A stretch of DNA of 39,432 nt from Acidimicrobiaceae bacterium (GTDB taxonomy: Bacteria; Actinomycetota; Acidimicrobiia; Acidimicrobiales; Acidimicrobiaceae): assembly GCA_013044385.1 (NCBI GenBank), contig JABEUN010000055.1, forward strand, positions 1 to 39,432. The letters are read 5' to 3'. Shown piece after piece: positions 7,910 to 15,035 of this stretch (the stretch's first letter is position 1; the number at the start of each line of letters is the position of its first letter). The notes beneath the pieces were generated by a model. That model was not told the origin of the DNA. It made no database searches and worked only from the letters and a program-made list of their open reading frames with translations. Position numbers and translations under genes: made by a program.

Positions 7910-9040
7910 ATGGCAAAGTTAGTCGCACTCGATCAACCGCAAGGACCATTCACACCTTCACTGATTTCTGAGATTTGGGAACGGGGTAACGCAGTCTGTG
8001 TTCTCGACCAACGCTTTAGTACTTCGATCAAGAAGCGCTACGTCGATGCACTACTCCCCGACGAGATCTGGCATGAAAACGGAGAGGTAACCCAGCTGCC
8101 CGGTGGAGTAGAGCTCATCGATGGTGCAGCTCTTGTAGTGGCGACATCTGGCACTACCTCCAGCCCAAAAGCCGTGGTGCATACGATGAAGAACCTAATC
8201 GCTTCCGCAAACTCCACATCGCAGTCGCTCGGTGTTGATCCTTCGCTTGACCATTGGATCTGCCCTCTGCCGATTAGCCACATCGGTGGAATGAGTGTTA
8301 TCACTCGATCGCTACTGACCTCTACGCCCATAACAGTTCTAGGGGCAATGGATCCAACGGAAGTTCGGTCCCTTGTTATCCAAGGGGCGAACCTGATATC
8401 GGTTGTAACTCAGATGCTCACCAAGATGGATATCGCTGACTTCAAAACTGTCCTACTCGGTGGGCAGAATCCGCCGCCAAATCTCCCTCAAAATGTCGTA
8501 GCTACCTACGGTATGACTGAAACTGGTAGTGGCGTCGTATACGGCGGCAGACTTATTCCTCAGGTCGAAGCACGGATTTTGAATGGAGAGATCTTGCTCA
8601 AGGGACCCATGATCGCGTCTGGCTACCGAAATGGCGACCCGGTGACTGATAACCAAGGCTGGCTCCACACTGATGATTATGGAAGCATCGACGACGCGGG
8701 TCTCCTCCATGTAGAGGGAAGGATCTCCGAGTTGATCAATACCGGCGGGGAGAAGGTTTTCCCACACGAGGTGGAGGTGGAGCTACAGAAGATTAAAGGT
8801 GTACTCGACTGCTGCGTGGTAGGGGTACCCGACACCTACTGGGGTGAAGCCATCGTCGCAGTTATCGTGATGAACACAGACCACCGGCGGCTCGACCTCT
8901 CAGATCTAAAATCTGCCTTGTCGGATCGGCTACCTCCATGGGCGCTTCCAAAGAGCATTCAATTTGTCGACGCCATACCAAGAACGGCCCTCGGCAAGCC
9001 CCAGAGGACACTGGTACGCAAAACATTGCTGGCCCGCTAA
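7910..9040 (+). CDS. menE: MenE-like o-succinylbenzoate-CoA ligase (ANL superfamily)
   Basis: Activates o-succinylbenzoate with ATP and then CoA, the step before MenB. Adenylating-enzyme motifs run in order: P-loop TSGTTSSPKA (79-88), YGMTETGSG (200-208), LHTDDYG (252-258), GRISELINTGGEKV (270-283), and the C-terminal lysine motif RTALGKPQR with K363. At 376 residues it is a short-form ligase, as is common for actinobacterial MenE; most of the N-terminal subdomain is reduced. The specific substrate is inferred from the adjacent menB, menA and menD. The ATG at 7910 lacks a strong ribosome-binding site. A hairpin terminator follows immediately after the stop codon. Confidence 0.88.
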   Translation: MAKLVALDQPQGPFTPSLISEIWERGNAVCVLDQRFSTSIKKRYVDALLPDEIWHENGEVTQLPGGVELIDGAALVVATSGTTSSPKAVVHTMKNLIASANSTSQSLGVDPSLDHWICPLPISHIGGMSVITRSLLTSTPITVLGAMDPTEVRSLVIQGANLISVVTQMLTKMDIADFKTVLLGGQNPPPNLPQNVVATYGMTETGSGVVYGGRLIPQVEARILNGEILLKGPMIASGYRNGDPVTDNQGWLHTDDYGSIDDAGLLHVEGRISELINTGGEKVFPHEVEVELQKIKGVLDCCVVGVPDTYWGEAIVAVIVMNTDHRRLDLSDLKSALSDRLPPWALPKSIQFVDAIPRTALGKPQRTLVRKTLLAR

Positions 9041-9056
9041 AGACAGGCCCCTGTCT
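9041..9056. terminator. Bidirectional hairpin terminator between menE and the SDR gene
   Basis: AGACAG-GCCC-CTGTCT is a perfect 6-base stem with a four-base loop starting one base after the menE stop codon. On the plus strand it is followed by GGATTTT. On the minus strand it lies just beyond the SDR stop and is followed by TTTA. It fills almost the entire 21-base convergent gap, so it probably serves both genes. Confidence 0.6.
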
Positions 9057-9061
9057 GGATT

Positions 9062-9847
9062 TTAAAACACCACCGATCCACCAGAGACGAGTGCGCCCCC
9101 GTCGACCACGAGGTTATGTCCCGTCATCCAAGTGGAGAGTTCACTTGCCAAGAAGAGTGCTGCACCAGCGATGTCGTCTGGTTCGCCGATCCGCTTCAGC
9201 GGAAGACTTCTAGCCACCTTCTCCTCGTGAGGCTCCCACAAAGCTTTGGCGAACTGGGTCCGCACCAAACCCGGCGAGATGCTATTCACCCTAACTTTCG
9301 GGGCGAACTCGTAAGCCATCTGACGGGTGAGGTGTATCAGGGCTGCCTTGGACACGTTGTAGTAACCAATGCCTGCTTCAACCGACATTCCACCAATTGA
9401 TGCGATATTGACAACGCTTGCCCCGTTCGATTCGACTATGTTCCACTGCTGTTCCCAGCACGCCTGCGTCCAGAGAAGCGCGGCCCTTAGGTTGATCGCC
9501 ATAATCTTGTCGGCCCGGCTAGGGTCCAACCCGGCAAGTGGCCCGTAGTACGGATTCGTAGCGGCGTTGTTCACGAGAATGTCCACGGAACCAAGTTTTG
9601 ATATGGTCTCGCTGACAACAGCTGAGGGAGTCTCGTGCTCCCCAGCGTTCGCGGCAATGTACTCCACCTGAGTACCTCGCATAGCGGTGGCCATGATCTC
9701 GGATTGGGCCAGCTCCAACCCTTCCTTCTTTCTCGAAGTGATCATCACAGACGCACCAGCCTGCGCAAAGATCGACGCTATTGCCTGACCGATGCCCCGG
9801 GACCCTCCGGTCACTAGGGCAACCTTTCCCTTTAGTGAAATCTCCAT
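9062..9847 (-). CDS. Short-chain dehydrogenase/reductase (classical SDR)
   Basis: A cytoplasmic NAD(P)-dependent oxidoreductase with a Rossmann fold. The cofactor motif TGGSRGIG is at residues 13-20, NNAAT at 93-97, and the catalytic triad is S150, Y163 and K167 in YNVSK. The C-terminal signature ISPGLVRT and GDDIAGAALFLAS...TGHNLVVDGG region are typical of FabG-like SDRs. The basic residues after the glycine motif (TSRKK) hint at NADPH preference. The substrate cannot be told. It is next to the menaquinone genes but convergent with menE, so a link to that pathway is not implied. The length of 261 is normal. Confidence 0.9.
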   Translation of the reverse strand: MEISLKGKVALVTGGSRGIGQAIASIFAQAGASVMITSRKKEGLELAQSEIMATAMRGTQVEYIAANAGEHETPSAVVSETISKLGSVDILVNNAATNPYYGPLAGLDPSRADKIMAINLRAALLWTQACWEQQWNIVESNGASVVNIASIGGMSVEAGIGYYNVSKAALIHLTRQMAYEFAPKVRVNSISPGLVRTQFAKALWEPHEEKVARSLPLKRIGEPDDIAGAALFLASELSTWMTGHNLVVDGGALVSGGSVVF

Positions 9848-10149
9848 ACATGCAACCTAGACCAAAATCACGTGCTGTTACTGACAGCAGGCCGATCGAC
9901 ATCCTTCGATCGAGTCAGCTAGAACGTCGCTATTTGGCCAAGATGACGGGTTTGGATCTCAGGCCACCTGATTCACTCAGCAAAACTGACTGAATTACCC
10001 CAGCCAGTCGCTGACAGAATTACGACTGCTCGAAACTATTTTCGACATTTGTTCTGTTCATTATCTGTAAAGACGCGGGCCATGGGTGCCAACATCAGTT
10101 CAGTGAGCGACGGTCAAAGGTTAGGATCTCTCCGACCGGGAGTGTGAGA
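9848..10149. other. 302-base divergent intergenic region, no gene seen
   Basis: It separates the SDR gene (minus) from the DUF255 gene (plus) and must contain both promoters. The visible structure is a strong dyad near 9881-9918, described separately. The heptamer GAATTAC occurs twice (around 9993 and 10017). I cannot assign -35 and -10 boxes confidently. Confidence 0.4.
9881..9918. promoter_or_regulatory. Nested inverted repeat upstream of the SDR gene
   Basis: CGATCGA (9893-9899) and TCGATCG (9906-9912) form a perfect 7-base dyad around six bases. Outside it, CTGAC (9881-9885) pairs with GTCAG (9914-9918), leaving a one-sided bulge. It lies 34-71 bases above the SDR start, where a regulator-binding site or leader hairpin would sit. 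There is no U-tract, so it is not an intrinsic terminator. Confidence 0.35.
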
Positions 10150-12171
10150 ATGCCGAATCGTCTTAGTCGAGAATCGAGCCTGTATCTGAGACAGCACGCA
10201 GACAACCCCGTGGATTGGTGGCCCTACTGCGACGAAGCCTTCGAGTTAGCTCGAACAAGAGATGTCCCCGTCTTCATCTCGATCGGATACTCGGCTTGCC
10301 ACTGGTGTCATGTGATGGAGAGGGAGTGCTTCGAAGACCATGCGGTCGCCGCGGTGCTTAATCGGGAATTCGTACCAATCAAGGTCGACCGAGAGGAGCG
10401 ACCCGATATTGATGCGGTCTACATGGAGGCACTGCAAGCATCAACCGGCGGAGGAGGCTGGCCAATGTCTGTCTTCACTACCCCAGACGGCCGCCCTTTC
10501 TACACAGGAACATACTTCCCAAAACTCCCTGGGCGCGGAATGCCTGGATTCCTCCAAGTACTAGATGCAATTACCAACGCCTGGCGAGACTCTCGTGTTG
10601 AACTTGTCACAACTGCTGACCAGCTCATAGACGCAATGAGGGCCAGAACCACGATCCCTAAGGGTCATCACAAGTTAAGTGAACTGGACACCTCGGCCTT
10701 GATGGACCACGTCGCCTTGGACTTGGCAAAAAAGGCCGATCGAGATTGGGGAGGTTTTGGGGCCGCACCCAAATTCCCCCAACCTCACCTCATCTCATTC
10801 CTGCTGCGTCATTACTACCTTACGGGTGACCGAACGAGCCTCGAAATTGCGTGTTCCACCCTCGACCAGCTTGCTTCCGGTGGAATTTTCGATCATCTGG
10901 GTGGTGGATTCTCCAGATATTCCGTCGATCGATTCTGGACGGTCCCCCACTTTGAAAAGATGCTCTATGATCAGGCCGGCTTGATCAAGGCATATTCCGA
11001 GGCTTACCTGCTGACCGGAAGTTCTGAGTACGCCTACGTAGTCGAAAAAGTCATCGACTATGTGAGAGAGGTGCTAACCCTCCCCTCCGGGGGCATCGCA
11101 ACCGCCCAAGACGCCGACTCAGACGGAGAGGAAGGCGCGTACTACATCTTCCGGCTTGAAGAGATCAAGGAGATTTTGGGCAACGCATCTGAGCCATTCG
11201 TTTCGTATTATGGCGCAACCAAATCTGGAAACTTCGAAGGCCGTAACATTCTGAGAAGACCATCCGGATCGTCTATCGTTCCAAGTCCGGAAGTCAAACA
11301 TTTGGCTGGCAAGATACACGATTATCGGTGGAAAAGAAACCCCCCGGCAATTGATGACAAGGTCGTGTGCGAATGGAATGCAAAGTATGCCTCGAGCCTC
11401 CTTTTCGCCGCATCTTCCCTCGGTCGACCGGATTGGGCCGAAGAAGCGATCTCACTGATAACTTTGCTTAACACGAGGCTCTGGGACCCCTCCACCGGGG
11501 AACTCCGGAGGATACTCTTTGGATCTGAGGCAACAGTGCAGGCCATGGCCATCGACTACGTCGAGCTTGCCTCAGCCAACTTCGCCGCTTTTTGCCACAC
11601 TGGTTCGATCTCTTTCCTTGAAGTATCCAGAGGGATCCTCGACACCGCAGTTCAACTTTTCTGGGATAGCAGCACGGCTGGCTTCTTCACCTCCGCTCCA
11701 ACGCCCGGACAGACCCTCCCTCCCACCAAGGACATCTATGACACTGCCACTTTGTCCACCAACTCAGTCGCAGCCGAATTGATGGTACGGGTGGGAGTAG
11801 TGATGTCTGACAACCGACTACTGAGTCTCGCACAGGACCTGATAGACCTGCTCATAAATGCGGTAGCTGCTTCGCCACCCAGCTTTAGCTGGATTGCGTG
11901 GTCTGCGGTCCAATTGAACGGTGGCCTAAGGGAACTGGTCATACCGGGGGAGCCCGGACCAATGTGGGAAACAGCTAAGAGGACGTTCCTGCCTGATACA
12001 GTGACTCTGATAGGTTCAGGCACGGGAATCGAACTTTTTAACGAAAGAAGCCAAGGCAGCGCCTACCTTTGCGTAGGATCCACGTGCGATCTCCCAGCCC
12101 AGGATCAGACACAGCTTCTGAACCAGCTTCGAAATAGACGGTGGACCTCAGCCGATTGGAATCAGAGATGA
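10150..12171 (+). CDS. Thioredoxin-domain protein, DUF255 / YyaL-SPATA20 family
   Basis: A large cytoplasmic protein with an N-terminal thioredoxin-like (DUF255) domain and a C-terminal (alpha/alpha)6-barrel resembling sugar epimerases. The family hallmark N-RLSRESSLYLRQHADNPVDW opens the protein, followed by the redox-type motif CHWC at 50-53 within SACHWCHVM. The ERPDIDAVYM and GGGGWPMSVF blocks follow. The barrel region contains GGIFDHLGGGFSRYSVD and PHFEKMLYDQA, both typical. The biochemical function of the family is not settled. The frame is open from GTG 10144, but ATG 10150 is chosen because GGGAG lies seven bases before it, giving 673 residues. It overlaps the next gene by four bases (ATGA), indicating translational coupling. 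Confidence 0.92.
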   Translation: MPNRLSRESSLYLRQHADNPVDWWPYCDEAFELARTRDVPVFISIGYSACHWCHVMERECFEDHAVAAVLNREFVPIKVDREERPDIDAVYMEALQASTGGGGWPMSVFTTPDGRPFYTGTYFPKLPGRGMPGFLQVLDAITNAWRDSRVELVTTADQLIDAMRARTTIPKGHHKLSELDTSALMDHVALDLAKKADRDWGGFGAAPKFPQPHLISFLLRHYYLTGDRTSLEIACSTLDQLASGGIFDHLGGGFSRYSVDRFWTVPHFEKMLYDQAGLIKAYSEAYLLTGSSEYAYVVEKVIDYVREVLTLPSGGIATAQDADSDGEEGAYYIFRLEEIKEILGNASEPFVSYYGATKSGNFEGRNILRRPSGSSIVPSPEVKHLAGKIHDYRWKRNPPAIDDKVVCEWNAKYASSLLFAASSLGRPDWAEEAISLITLLNTRLWDPSTGELRRILFGSEATVQAMAIDYVELASANFAAFCHTGSISFLEVSRGILDTAVQLFWDSSTAGFFTSAPTPGQTLPPTKDIYDTATLSTNSVAAELMVRVGVVMSDNRLLSLAQDLIDLLINAVAASPPSFSWIAWSAVQLNGGLRELVIPGEPGPMWETAKRTFLPDTVTLIGSGTGIELFNERSQGSAYLCVGSTCDLPAQDQTQLLNQLRNRRWTSADWNQR

Positions 12172-12788
12172 ACAGTGCTCTCAAATATCTGGGTCGTATT
12201 GGAAAGGAGCTGATAGCTCTAGACCAAACACGGATAAGGTTCGTGAGGATTCAGCTGGCAAGCGACATTCCGGAGGGCCTCACCCTATTCACACCCTTCG
12301 TCCTCAACGACTGGATCCCCGCGGACCCATTCGACCCAGCACGACCAGAGCTCGTAGAGGCAGAATCGATTTCGCCACTACCCCTAAAACGCAGCTCCCG
12401 CAAGATCAAACATACCCTGGCCAAGATGACAGCTCCCGAAGACCTACCCCCGCTCTGGCTCGCAGGGCCGTCAGTCAAATACTCGACCATGACCGGCGAC
12501 TCCCCCTCTGTGGCCCTACTCCACGTTGGACGAAAACTGGCCCTGGTTTCAGAACACCGTAACCATGAACTACAAATCGGCTTCCCATGGCGTGGTGGAT
12601 TTCACAGCTTTCCCTTCGCCGAGGAGTATGCCGACCTTCACCTTCCCGATGGTGTCGAGACGGTTGCAGGAAGAAGGAAGCTCAAACCGTATTTCAACCT
12701 TAACCCTGGATCACTTTTGATCGCATTCTCAGCGCCGGAAGATGGCTACTGCCGAAAGCTTGTGGTCAAAGTTCTTCCCAAGCTATAG
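12168..12788 (+). CDS. Unknown protein translationally coupled to the DUF255 gene
   Basis: I do not recognise this 206-residue protein. The ATG at 12168 overlaps the preceding TGA in an ATGA junction, which decides the start over the in-frame GTG at 12141. No signal peptide or membrane helix is visible. There is a proline-rich middle (FDPARPE, PEDLPPLWLAGP) and a lysine/arginine patch (LKRSSRKIKHTLAK) around residues 77-90. The C-terminal half looks beta-rich, with aromatic and glycine turns (GFPWRGGFHSFPF). It has a single cysteine, near the C-terminus. Codon use looks like that of its neighbours. Coupling suggests it works with the DUF255 protein. Confidence 0.8.
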   Translation: MNSALKYLGRIGKELIALDQTRIRFVRIQLASDIPEGLTLFTPFVLNDWIPADPFDPARPELVEAESISPLPLKRSSRKIKHTLAKMTAPEDLPPLWLAGPSVKYSTMTGDSPSVALLHVGRKLALVSEHRNHELQIGFPWRGGFHSFPFAEEYADLHLPDGVETVAGRRKLKPYFNLNPGSLLIAFSAPEDGYCRKLVVKVLPKL

Positions 12789-13030
12789 CACGCTGTACAG
12801 AGCGAATTCAAACACCAATAAATTGCAGCCGCAATAATCCCTACCGTCCTACTTGCCCAGATTAGATAGCGATCCTTAGAGGCAAAGAGGCTGGATTAGA
12901 CTCCCGATATCGAGCCTGCATGAGTTTCACAACCAGTTCGGTATAGCCTAACTTTCAAGCACGCTGGTCTCTAACTGGTTTCTCCTGTTTGTTCAGACAG
13001 GACCACGAATTGACAGAATTGAGGGTACAG

Positions 13031-13609
13031 GTGGACAACAAGGTTCCAGAGTGGTTCGGCAGAACGGAGATCGCTCCCAACCTGCCCCATGACATCGAAG
13101 AGATCATAAACGACGTGGCCGAACGGAGTGGATTCATTCCTAATGTCTTCTCGGCTTTGTCTCATATGCCTGCGGAATTCCGGGCTTTCTTCGGCTATCA
13201 CGATGCCCTGATGGGTAAAACGGGATCCCTGAGCCGGGCCGAGAAGGAGATGATCGTCGTTGCAACTTCCTCAGCCAACAGCTGCACCTACTGCGTCGTT
13301 GCCCACGGCGCCATTCTCAGGATACGGTCCAAAAGCTCTTCCATCTCGGAACTCGTGACTGTTGACTACAAGCTCGCCGGTCTACCAGACAGGCAGATTG
13401 CTATTTTGGACTTCGCCATGAAAGTTGCACTAGAAGCGCATCGAATCGTGGAATCCGACTTCGAGCCGCTCTATCGTGCCGGCCTGGACGATAGAGACAT
13501 CTGGGAAGTTGGCGCCATCGCCGCATTTTTCGCGATGTCGAACCGAATAGCAGGATTCGCGAGGATCCTACCCAACAGCGAGTTCCACGCTATGGGGCGG
13601 GACTTCTAG
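13031..13609 (+). CDS. AhpD-like / peroxidase-related protein (carboxymuconolactone decarboxylase fold)
   Basis: Belongs to the uncharacterised peroxidase-related branch of the AhpD/CMD superfamily. It carries the AhpD-type active-site pattern E72...C85-T-Y-C88-x3-H92 in AEKEMIVVATSSANSCTYCVVAH, consistent with thiol-based peroxide reduction. A second helical repeat follows (DRQIAILDFAMKVAL, DIWEVGAIAAFFAMSNRIA). The frame is open from TTG 12989, but GTG 13031 has GAGGG five bases upstream and leaves a family-sized 192-residue protein; TTG 13010 is another option. It follows the DUF255 gene pair by about 240 bases and may be separately transcribed. Its 3' end overlaps the convergent DUF1707 gene by four bases. 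Confidence 0.85.
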   Translation: MDNKVPEWFGRTEIAPNLPHDIEEIINDVAERSGFIPNVFSALSHMPAEFRAFFGYHDALMGKTGSLSRAEKEMIVVATSSANSCTYCVVAHGAILRIRSKSSSISELVTVDYKLAGLPDRQIAILDFAMKVALEAHRIVESDFEPLYRAGLDDRDIWEVGAIAAFFAMSNRIAGFARILPNSEFHAMGRDF

Positions 13610-14097
13610 TAACGCCTGCCCCGCCTACTGCTCCTACGTCTGATACGAACCACAAGGAGCGAAACGAGGATAATTGGCAGGAAGCGCCCGAGCACGCCAG
13701 CCATCATGAAAGAACCGGCAACGGCAATGCCGAACAAGGACATAGCAAAACTAGAACCGACTGTCCAAAGGCCAACCCAGACGAGCACCCTCACCGGGAA
13801 TGGGAGGGAGGACAACACTCGGCCCGCCCTATAAAGTGGACCCGCAGGAGTTGGGGGCGTACTCCGGTCGTAGGGTGCCGGCGCACCAGCCGTACCCCAC
13901 CTGAACCCAGCGGCAGATGGAAGATCCTCGATAACCTTATAGAGTTCTCCATACGTCTTACCCGACGCTGCCGCATCCATCCGTTCAGACAATTCCGAAT
14001 GGTCTATCCTGCCCTCTTCGAAGGCCTTGGACAGCTCGTCGTAAATCTGATGCCTGTCGGAATCTGAGGCCCTCATCGAAGATCTCGGCTGTGCCAT
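13606..14097 (-). CDS. DUF1707 domain membrane protein
   Basis: The N-terminal part, MRASDSDRHQIYDELSKAF...GRIDHSELSERMDAA...TYGELYKVIEDLP, is a clear DUF1707 (SHOCT-like helical hairpin) domain, found almost exclusively in actinobacteria. A proline-rich linker follows. Two hydrophobic segments (LVWVGLWTVGSSFAMSLFGI and SFMMAGVLGRFLPIILVSLLVV) precede a very basic tail, RIRRRSSRRGRRY, expected to face the cytoplasm. The frame extends to ATG 14211, but the additional 38 residues are not family-like. ATG 14097 (163 residues) begins close to the conserved domain, although it has no good ribosome-binding site. The function of the family is unknown. Confidence 0.8.
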   Translation of the reverse strand: MAQPRSSMRASDSDRHQIYDELSKAFEEGRIDHSELSERMDAAASGKTYGELYKVIEDLPSAAGFRWGTAGAPAPYDRSTPPTPAGPLYRAGRVLSSLPFPVRVLVWVGLWTVGSSFAMSLFGIAVAGSFMMAGVLGRFLPIILVSLLVVRIRRRSSRRGRRY

Positions 14098-14290
14098 GAT
14101 TAAAGTGTAGTCGACTACGCTCGCTGCAAACGGCTCAGAGTGCACCATCGTCTCAGCTGACATTAGTCCCAGCGCATTGAAGCTAGTCAGACCGCATTTC
14201 AAAGGTTTCATAAATCAATGAATTTCTCCGGCTCCGAAGAAATCAAGGCGGTGGTCATCCAAAGGTTTAGTGAAACTCACTGCGGCATTC

Positions 14291-14337
14291 CCCAACTTTT
14301 CCGGAGAGAAATCCCAGCATCTCATGGCAAAGTTGGG
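14291..14337 (+). promoter_or_regulatory. Inverted repeat ending at the response-regulator start codon
   Basis: CCCAACTTT (14291-14299) is perfectly complementary to AAAGTTGGG (14329-14337), 29 bases apart. The right arm ends two bases before the ATG at 14340 and covers the place where the ribosome-binding site should be. It could be a pair of half-sites for autoregulation or an mRNA stem that hides the start. A better purine tract (GGAGAG, 14303-14308) lies inside the loop but is too far from the ATG to serve it directly. Confidence 0.4.
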
Positions 14338-14339
14338 AA

Positions 14340-15035
14340 ATGTCCAAGATACTCGTCGTAGATGATGAACTACACATAACCGAACTGCTCCAAATGGGGC
14401 TCAGCTACAACGGTTTCGACGTCACCACCGCAACTTCTGGTCGATCCGCATTGCAGGTGTTGGACTCCGAAAGACCCGACCTTCTGGTTCTGGATGTGAT
14501 GATGGCAGATTTGGACGGCTTCGAACTCGCCCGACGCATTCGCCAGTCAGAAGGTTCCCGACCGAAACTGCCAATCATATTCCTAACTGCGAAAGACGCT
14601 ACAGCGGACAAGATCAGCGGCTTGGGCCTCGGAGCAGACGACTACGTCACCAAGCCATTCTCAGTTGGTGAGTTGATCGCCCGAATCAGGGCCGTGCTCA
14701 GACGAACCGATGCCGCAACCCAACGGAATACGACACTTTCGATTCTGGATCTTGAAATTGACGAAGCGACTATGGAGGTGCGGCGCGACGGAAGAGTCAT
14801 CGAACTGACTCCAACCGAATATCGGCTCCTTCACTATCTAGTGGCAAACCAGCGAGCGGTGCTAACGAAGGTGCAGATCCTCGAACACATCTGGGAGTAT
14901 GACTTCGATGCAAACGCGAGCGTGCTCGAGACCTACATCAGCTACTTGCGAAGGAAGGTCGATTTTAAAGAGCCACGACTTATCAAGACCATCAGGGGAA
15001 TCGGCTACTCAGTTCGGGCGCCCCAGGAGGAGTAG
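14340..15035 (+). CDS. Two-component response regulator, OmpR/PhoB family
   Basis: A DNA-binding regulator phosphorylated by the adjacent kinase. The receiver domain has the acidic pair D8-D9, phospho-acceptor D52 (LVLDVMMADLDG), T83 and K105 (DYVTKPFS). The C-terminal winged helix spans about 130-228 with LTPTEYRLLHYL, ILEHIWEYDF and SYLRRKVDF...TIRGIGY. The length of 231 is typical. It is followed by the kinase gene with no spacing (TAGATG). An inverted repeat directly at its start suggests special control of expression. The nature of the signal is not evident; overall it resembles the PrrA/TcrX-like regulators of actinobacteria. Confidence 0.95.
   Translation: MSKILVVDDELHITELLQMGLSYNGFDVTTATSGRSALQVLDSERPDLLVLDVMMADLDGFELARRIRQSEGSRPKLPIIFLTAKDATADKISGLGLGADDYVTKPFSVGELIARIRAVLRRTDAATQRNTTLSILDLEIDEATMEVRRDGRVIELTPTEYRLLHYLVANQRAVLTKVQILEHIWEYDFDANASVLETYISYLRRKVDFKEPRLIKTIRGIGYSVRAPQEE

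Noticed and set aside
10053-10075. Promoter-like TCGACA ... TATCTG upstream of the DUF255 gene
   Set aside because: The spacer is only about 14 bases, too short for a sigma-70-type promoter.
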